The position numbers and the translations under genes are program-made. Below are positions 61,708 through 64,000 of a stretch of DNA of 64,000 nucleotides, piece by piece (position 1 is the stretch's first letter; the number at the start of each line of letters is the position of its first letter). The notes below the pieces were generated by a model. That model was not told the DNA's origin and ran no database searches. It was given only the letters and a program-made list of their open reading frames with translations. The DNA comes from Caballeronia sordidicola (lineage in GTDB: Bacteria > Pseudomonadota > Gammaproteobacteria > Burkholderiales > Burkholderiaceae), in the NCBI RefSeq assembly GCF_000729995.1, contig NZ_JNFG01000026.1:23837-87836 (forward strand), written 5' to 3'.

Positions 61708-62835
61708 TCAGGATATTGACACTCCAAGCAAGTGCCCCACGCAGAACGTGAAAGTCGCTGCAATACACCCGATAACGATCTGCCTGATCGCCGAAAACGC
61801 CGCACCACGTCCATTGAAAAGCGACGTGAACACGCCGATCGCAGCGAGCGCCAACGCGCTTAACGCAACGCACTGGACGATTGCCGCGAGTCCGCTGCTC
61901 CACAAGAACGGCATCGCCGGAAATATTGCCCCGATGGAGAACAGGCAAAACGACACGCCGGCAGCAGACCACGGATTCCCGCCCAACTCCGCAGGATCAA
62001 GGCCGAGTTCTTCACGTGTCAGCGTGTCGAGTGCCTTGTCCTTGTCGCGCATGATCTGCGCGGCAACCCGCTTCGCTTCATCGCTATCCAGACCTTTTGC
62101 CTGATAGATGAGCGCGAGTTCGTGCCGCTCGGCATCAGGCGTGTGTTCAAGCTCATCCGCCTCCTTCGCGATCTGGGTGCGTGCGAGTTCCCGCGCATTC
62201 GTCACGGAAAGCCACTCGCCCAGCGCCATGGAACATGCCCCGGCGATCAGACCGGCGAAGGCTGTGAGCAGGATTGTCTTGTTGTTGGTCCCTGCCCCGG
62301 CGACTCCCATGATCAGACAAAAATTCGATACCAGGCCGTCGTTCGCCCCGAGCACAGCCGCTCGTAAGTCGTTGCCCGACGAAACGCCCTTGTGCCACGA
62401 CTCCGCGTCGGCAATCTCCGCGCCTTTGGACTTCTCCGGGCGTTTGCGATTCGCCACGCTTTGCACCATGTCCGCGTGCCGATGCTCTTCCTCGGCCATT
62501 TGCGCGGCGTCCGGCTGTCCGGCGTATTTATCCCTGTCCGCGTATTCGGCGGCAGCGACCGTACGCAGCACAAAATCCGGCCCGAAGACTCGCACGAGCG
62601 CCCGCATGACGCGCGTCTTGGCGCTGTACTGATGTGTCCGGACCTTGACGCCGTTCGCCCGAAGTTTCTCGCGCCACACTTGCGCGTGCTCGAACTCGGA
62701 CGCAGCGAGTTCCGCATAAATGGCCTTCTTCGAACCATCTTGCTCGACGTGCGCCAGCGTTTCGTAAAGCGCCGCGCTGTCGAGTTCGTCGGCCAGGTTC
62801 GACCTGAACCTTTTTAGCTCCGTCTTCGATGCCAA
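61708..62835 (-). CDS. mbfA: Membrane-bound ferritin-like iron exporter (Er-VIT1 type)
   Basis: A 375-residue fusion. Residues ~1-155 form a rubrerythrin/ferritin-like domain (LADELDSAALYETLAHVE, ELAASEFEHAQVWREKL, EEEHRHADMVQ) with repeated Glu and His for a di-iron site. A VIT1/CCC1 membrane domain follows (LGANDGLVSNFCLIMGVAGAG, LIAGACSMALGEWLSVTNARE). In rhizobia this protein, MbfA, exports iron and protects against peroxide. The minus-strand neighbour downstream is hypothetical. No Irr/Fur box was checked by alignment. Confidence 0.86.
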   Translation of the reverse strand: MASKTELKRFRSNLADELDSAALYETLAHVEQDGSKKAIYAELAASEFEHAQVWREKLRANGVKVRTHQYSAKTRVMRALVRVFGPDFVLRTVAAAEYADRDKYAGQPDAAQMAEEEHRHADMVQSVANRKRPEKSKGAEIADAESWHKGVSSGNDLRAAVLGANDGLVSNFCLIMGVAGAGTNNKTILLTAFAGLIAGACSMALGEWLSVTNARELARTQIAKEADELEHTPDAERHELALIYQAKGLDSDEAKRVAAQIMRDKDKALDTLTREELGLDPAELGGNPWSAAGVSFCLFSIGAIFPAMPFLWSSGLAAIVQCVALSALALAAIGVFTSLFNGRGAAFSAIRQIVIGCIAATFTFCVGHLLGVSIS

Positions 62836-63109
62836 AAGATTGCCCTCCTCGCTGGATTACGGAAATTTTCTCAGTAAATCCTAACGGATCGAGCGTACTA
62901 ACTGGTTAAAGACCCTTAACGTCTGCGTAAGTGAGAATAGCAATGGTTTGTACGACGGGCATCGGGGGCGTGCGGGCTCTTCTGAGGCAGGAATGAACAC
63001 CGCGCGTATGCCCTACAGCCGTCCTTTGAGTGAAGCCTATGCCAGCATGCTTAGACAAAAATTAGCCACGGCTTTCAGTGTGTAGACAATCTGGGAGGGG
63101 TCGTACGCA

Positions 63110-63535
63110 CTTGGGGGGGTTAGTGCCGGGGTGCCAGGTTTTGGGGTTAGCGGTCGGGGTCAGTGCCGGGTTGCTAGGTTCCGGGGTTCGCGGTCGGAGT
63201 CAATGCCGGGTTGCTGCTTTCGGCCTTAGCGGTCTGCGTGAGTCGGATTTTCTCTTTATCACTATTAGCCACTGTGCGTGGCGGCACGTCATTTCTTTGT
63301 CCAAAGCGACAAAGAAACGAAGCAAAGAAAGCGCTTTCAAAACGTGGGCTCGTAAGTTGACCCAGCGTGCAGTTTTTAAGTTTTTGGCACCCCAAAAGCA
63401 CGGTGCTCGCCAGAACCACGGATGTGTGAACCCCTCCTTCTCGCGAATTCTTACACGCACACGCTTCGCCCCGTACGCTCTCGGGCAAGCACCATTGCCA
63501 AGGAATTCGCACCGCCTCACGCGCTTTTCGCGGCT
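63110..63535 (+). repeat. Dispersed repeat copy R4 (B-type end)
   Basis: Starts with three 40-bp tandem units (63120-63235; TCAGTGCCGGGTTGCTAGG type). The core has the perfect hairpin TTTCTTTGTC (63292-63301) and GACAAAGAAA (63308-63317). It ends with the B end (GAATTCTTACACGCACACGC, CTCTCGGGCAAGCACC). Confidence 0.8.
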
Positions 63536-63714
63536 CCATTTTTTGTTGGTTGATTGATTAGTCAGCGCTGCTATCTTCGTATAAAACAGCCTACTCCGTG
63601 AGTTTCTGACAGATCGGCTGCGTGGTCTGCCCGAATGTATCCGAGGACCGCATCACGGCCGGACGCATATTGATTGCTTTATTTTTCGGTGGGCGTTTGC
63701 GTGGCCCGCACGCA

Positions 63715-64000
63715 ATTTTCGCCGGCTACGGCCTCAAACTTTTTGGCCGCCTTGTTTCGTGGTGGGTTGCCGACGTAGTTCGGCATGCGTACAAATTCGA
63801 AGGATGGTTTTTCGCGGATAGCGCGGGGTGTTCCTTGGGCAGGTTCAGTCACTGGTGGCGAAGCGTGTGGGTATCCGTGTTCGGAGAAAGAGGGGTTCAC
63901 ACATCCGTCGCTCTGGCGAGCACCGTGCTTTTGGGGTGCCAAAAACGTGGAAACTGCACGCTAGGTCAACTTACGAGCCCTCGTTCTGAAAGCGTTTTCT
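63715..64000 (-). repeat. Dispersed repeat copy R5 (A-type end, cut by window end)
   Basis: A end as in R1 and R3 (GGTGGGTTGCCGACGTAG, CGCGGATAGCGCGGGG, CACTGGTGGCGAAGCGTG), then the first part of the core up to GAAAGCGTTTTCT, where the window stops. It is opposite in orientation to R4. Confidence 0.78.

Larger units (their letters stand above)
62836..64000. other. Repeat-filled region at the window end
   Basis: 1165 bp from the mbfA promoter to the window end. It holds repeat copies R4 and R5 in inverted orientation. About 180 bp between them (63536-63714) shows no gene. Confidence 0.6.

Overview
The window looks like chromosomal DNA of a Burkholderiaceae bacterium, most likely the Paraburkholderia/Caballeronia branch. 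The basis is high GC, codon use rich in GCG/CTG/CGC, two DUF4148 proteins, a TonB-ExbB-ExbD-ExbD block, hopanoid genes of the Burkholderia type, and many LysR regulators. I cannot name the species. No rRNA, tRNA, CRISPR array, phage module or transposase gene was found.

Layout. 0-10 kb: a DUF1488 protein, an MFS exporter, an amino-acid binding protein with an M14 hydrolase under a divergent LysR gene, MarR, aldo/keto reductase, N-formylglutamate deformylase with LysR, and an SDR. 10.6-26.1 kb: one minus-strand block that could carry a peptide-like compound through both membranes. It holds tonB-exbB-exbD-exbD-TPR, an XRE-cupin regulator, a TonB-dependent receptor, an OppA-type binding protein and yejABEF. 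26.1-28 kb: a gene-poor stretch with an AT-rich island. 28-32 kb: a zinc-ribbon protein with long Pro/Ala/Thr repeats, convergent with a lipoprotein gene, then two DUF4148 genes. 32-38.5 kb: an isonitrile-hydratase-like DJ-1 enzyme divergent from a GlxA-type AraC regulator, an MFS transporter, and a GAF-GAF-GGDEF-EAL protein.

38.6-48.1 kb: a catabolic island (2-hydroxyacid dehydrogenase, class III aminotransferase, Lrp, LysR, D-malate/tartrate dehydrogenase, semialdehyde dehydrogenase, M14 deacylase, cupin). It is invaded by three copies of a dispersed repeat. 48-51.3 kb: small hypothetical genes and a lipoprotein phosphodiesterase. 51.7-54.1 kb: an arsenic operon arsR-arsI-arsC-acr3. 54.1-56.8 kb: cytochrome b561 and a QseBC/PmrAB-type two-component system. 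57.2-61 kb: hopanoid side-chain genes hpnJ-hpnI-hpnL. 61-62.8 kb: a membrane protein and an Er-VIT1 iron exporter. 62.9-64 kb: two further repeat copies, the last cut by the window end.

The most unusual structure is the dispersed repeat family (five copies). Each copy has a run of about 40-bp tandem units, a conserved core of about 200 bp with a perfect 10-bp hairpin, and one of two alternative ends (A or B). Two inverted pairs each join an A end to a B end. One copy splits the dmlR-dmlA divergent promoter region, and another sits directly in front of the ghrA-like gene.
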